Positions 62,471-64,000 of a stretch of 64,000 bases of DNA are shown piece by piece (the first letter of the stretch is position 1; each line of letters opens with the position of its first letter). Made by a program: the position numbers and the translations under genes. This stretch comes from Jatrophihabitans sp. (lineage in GTDB: Bacteria; Actinomycetota; Actinomycetes; Mycobacteriales; Jatrophihabitantaceae). The DNA lies in contig DASWNX010000006.1 of NCBI GenBank assembly GCA_036399055.1, positions 1-64,000 of the forward strand, read 5' to 3'. Below the pieces are notes generated by a model. The model ran no database searches. It had not been told where the DNA came from and saw nothing but the letters and a program-made list of their open reading frames with translations.

Positions 62471-63256
62471 ATGACGCTGTTCGAAAGCCCCGGCGAGAGC
62501 GACCACCCCGCCTTCACCGCCAAATCAGACCTTGCCCGGTCCTTCCGGGCCGCCTGGGCTGGCGGCCGCGATCAGGCCACGGCGATCCCGGAGCTACTGC
62601 CGGTCAGGCTGGCACGGGCCTGCGTGCAGGTCCTGCCGGTCGTCGGAGCAGGGCTGAGCCTGCTCAATCACGACTTCAGGGTGCCGGTGGGCGCCAGTGA
62701 CGAGGTGGCAAGTCACGCCGAGCGCTTGCAGTTCACCCAGGGCGAGGGGCCCTGCCTGGACGCGGCCCGCACGAGCCGGATCGTGATAGCCGCCGAGGCA
62801 GACATCCGACGGCAATGGCCGCTGTTCGCCGCCGAGTTCTTCAAGCAGACGCCCTACCGGGGAGCGCTGTGCGTGCCGCTGCGGCTGAGCGCCGAGACGG
62901 TGGGGGCACTGGACCTGTTCGTCATCAATCCCGAGGATCTGGCCCACATCAGCCTCGCCGACGCCGTCTCGGTCTGCGACCAGATCATCGATGCCCTGAC
63001 CATCGCCCAGGCCATCACCGGTTCGGTGAACGCGTTCTCCGACGAGCCCGAACCGATCTGGCTGCAGAGCGGGGCGGTCCGCAGCCGCACCAACGTCTGG
63101 GTGGCGATGGGAATGCTGATGACGCGGCTGGGCGCCACCGCCCCGGACGCCCTGGCGGTGTTGCGCGGCTACGCCTTCAGCCACGACACCGTACTCGACG
63201 ATGTCGCCGACGCCCTGGTCCAGGGCCAGCTGGAGGTGGAGCAGGTTCAGGCCTGA
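62471..63256 (+). CDS. GAF-ANTAR domain transcription antitermination regulator
   Basis: 261 residues. A GAF domain covers about 50-165 (RLQFTQGEGPCLDAARTSRI, ALCVPLRLSAETVGALDLFV). The C-terminal ANTAR domain (RTNVWVAMGMLMTRLGATAP, then ALAVLRGYAFSHDTVLDDVA) binds paired RNA hairpins to stop termination. No target hairpins are seen nearby. Confidence 0.9.
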   Translation: MTLFESPGESDHPAFTAKSDLARSFRAAWAGGRDQATAIPELLPVRLARACVQVLPVVGAGLSLLNHDFRVPVGASDEVASHAERLQFTQGEGPCLDAARTSRIVIAAEADIRRQWPLFAAEFFKQTPYRGALCVPLRLSAETVGALDLFVINPEDLAHISLADAVSVCDQIIDALTIAQAITGSVNAFSDEPEPIWLQSGAVRSRTNVWVAMGMLMTRLGATAPDALAVLRGYAFSHDTVLDDVADALVQGQLEVEQVQA

Positions 63257-63750
63257 AGCGGCCGCACCCTCGGCATGGCCCGCCGCGCCGCGGCGAGGGC
63301 GAAGGCGGCGGTGAGCACGACGACGCTCTCCGAGGCGACCGAGAGCACGCCGAGTGGCTCCAGCCAGTAGCCGACATCACCGGCCAGCAACGGAAAGCTC
63401 ACCAGCCGGGTGGCCGCGTAAGCCAGCACCGCCGACCCGCAGGTCAGGGCCGACAAGGCGTAGACCGCCGGGGGGTCCCAACTGACCGCGACGCTGGCCA
63501 GGCCGACGCACGCGGCCGTGAGCACCACGAACAGCACGCCGATGTAGGGCGCCTCCTCCAGGTGGACGGCGATGACGGGCAGGTGAGCCGCGGCAGCGGT
63601 CAGCATGGCCGGCACCATCAGCCAGCGCCAGCGTGACTGCTGGCGCTGGGATAGAAACGCCGGGACCGGAGCTCGCCGGGAGGCGGGGCGTCGAGCGCTG
63701 GTGCTCCGCGGCAGCTCGAACTCAGTGCTCGTGCTCACCGTGCTCACCAT
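63247..63750 (-). CDS. Four-helix membrane protein of unknown function
   Basis: 167 residues with a disordered basic N-terminus (about 45 residues) and four membrane helices: VPAMLTAAAAHLPVIAVHL, IGVLFVVLTAACVGLASVAV, ALSALTCGSAVLAYAATRLV and LSVASESVVVLTAAFALAA. Its start overlaps the His-rich peptide gene by 29 bp, so the two are co-transcribed. It is convergent with the ANTAR gene. No family recognised. Confidence 0.72.
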   Translation of the reverse strand: MVSTVSTSTEFELPRSTSARRPASRRAPVPAFLSQRQQSRWRWLMVPAMLTAAAAHLPVIAVHLEEAPYIGVLFVVLTAACVGLASVAVSWDPPAVYALSALTCGSAVLAYAATRLVSFPLLAGDVGYWLEPLGVLSVASESVVVLTAAFALAAARRAMPRVRPLQA

Positions 63751-63904
63751 GCTCCCCGTGCTGCTCGGCGTGCTGATGGCTCGGGGCGTGGCTCGGCGTG
63801 GCGGCCGTGGTCGCTTGGGCGATACCCAGGCCGCCGACGACGGCGATCAGGGCAGACATCGCGAACACTCCCGCCCGTCGCCGTGATCTTGCGATGACTC
63901 TCAT
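63722..63904 (-). CDS. His-rich exported small peptide
   Basis: 60 residues with GGGGAGC before the ATG. A signal peptide or membrane anchor (about residues 12-33, AGVFAMSALIAVVGGLGIAQ) is followed by a tail with eight histidines, most in HGEH repeats near the C-terminus. A periplasmic or surface metal-binding role is a reasonable guess. It overlaps the membrane protein gene downstream. Confidence 0.65.
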   Translation of the reverse strand: MRVIARSRRRAGVFAMSALIAVVGGLGIAQATTAATPSHAPSHQHAEQHGEHGEHGEHEH

Positions 63905-64000
63905 TGTCAGCTCCCCTGCGCCGGCCTCCGATGGGCCGCTTCGTCAGGGAATTCGGGACCAGCCGGCTGACGGATTGCCCCGGCGGCCGATCAGCGACCT
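63905..64000. other. Gene-free window edge
   Basis: No open frame with a ribosome site and no clear hairpin is visible in the last 96 bases. It presumably contains the promoter for the His-rich peptide operon on the minus strand. Confidence 0.4.

Overview
The window is chromosomal DNA of a motile, high-G+C actinobacterium. Four things point that way. There is a single-membrane flagellum set with no L- or P-ring genes. There are F420-linked enzymes. The gene block clpS / DUF2017 / mec / cysO / cysM / rhomboid / rph / rdgB opposite pncB is the order I know from mycobacteria. There are also a SigK-RskA pair and a GAF-ANTAR regulator. I see no insertion sequence, phage or CRISPR array.

Layout. 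Positions 1-2.4 kb hold the tail of a secreted protein and a low-complexity Ala/Ser/Pro-rich protein of unknown role. Positions 2.6-34.1 kb hold a nearly complete flagellar locus. The minus strand reads, in transcription order: fliA, fliC, fliD, fliS, a fliT-like gene, flgB, flgC, fliE, fliF, fliG, fliH, fliI, fliJ, a NlpC/P60-transglycosylase fusion, fliK, flgD, flgE, then flbD, motA, motB, fliL, fliM, fliN, fliO, fliP, fliQ, fliR, flhB, then flhA, a degenerate flhF and a small membrane protein. The plus strand carries flgN, flgK, flgL, fliW, csrA and a PilZ gene. A 63-residue cysteine-bearing protein sits between flhB and flhA on the plus strand. Chemotaxis genes and flgM are not here.

Five intergenic regions of the locus carry a 27-bp element, TCAR-N15-GCCGAW, with identical spacing (before flhA, fliM, flbD, fliC and flgN). 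Two looser copies precede flgB and the 63-residue gene. This fits a sigma-28/WhiG-type regulon driven by the local fliA. fliA itself has no such element but has a cluster of TTAA boxes.

Positions 34-64 kb are mostly housekeeping and metabolic genes: DUF3618, bcp, an unusual tRNA with anticodon UAG, sigK-rskA, 5-oxoprolinase pxpABC, a Rieske/metallo-beta-lactamase-fold protein, nucleotide and RNA enzymes (rdgB, rph), and the CysO/Mec/CysM cysteine pathway with clpS. These are followed by pncB, ctaD, fgd, secreted beta-helix and phosphoesterase proteins, an FNT channel, a lactonase plus iron-dependent alcohol dehydrogenase pair, an ATP-grasp protein, and ahcY under a SAH riboswitch. The window closes with an ANTAR regulator, a membrane protein and a His-rich exported peptide.

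The most interesting points are the self-consistent flagellar promoter set and the uncharacterised small gene it may include; a SAH riboswitch whose pseudoknot and terminator share the same bases; a CysO with a 13-residue tail after its Gly-Gly next to a JAMM protease; a probable gamma-butyrolactone catabolic pair; a class I tRNA with a leucine anticodon; and two proteins, FlhF-like and rhomboid-like, that have lost catalytic residues.
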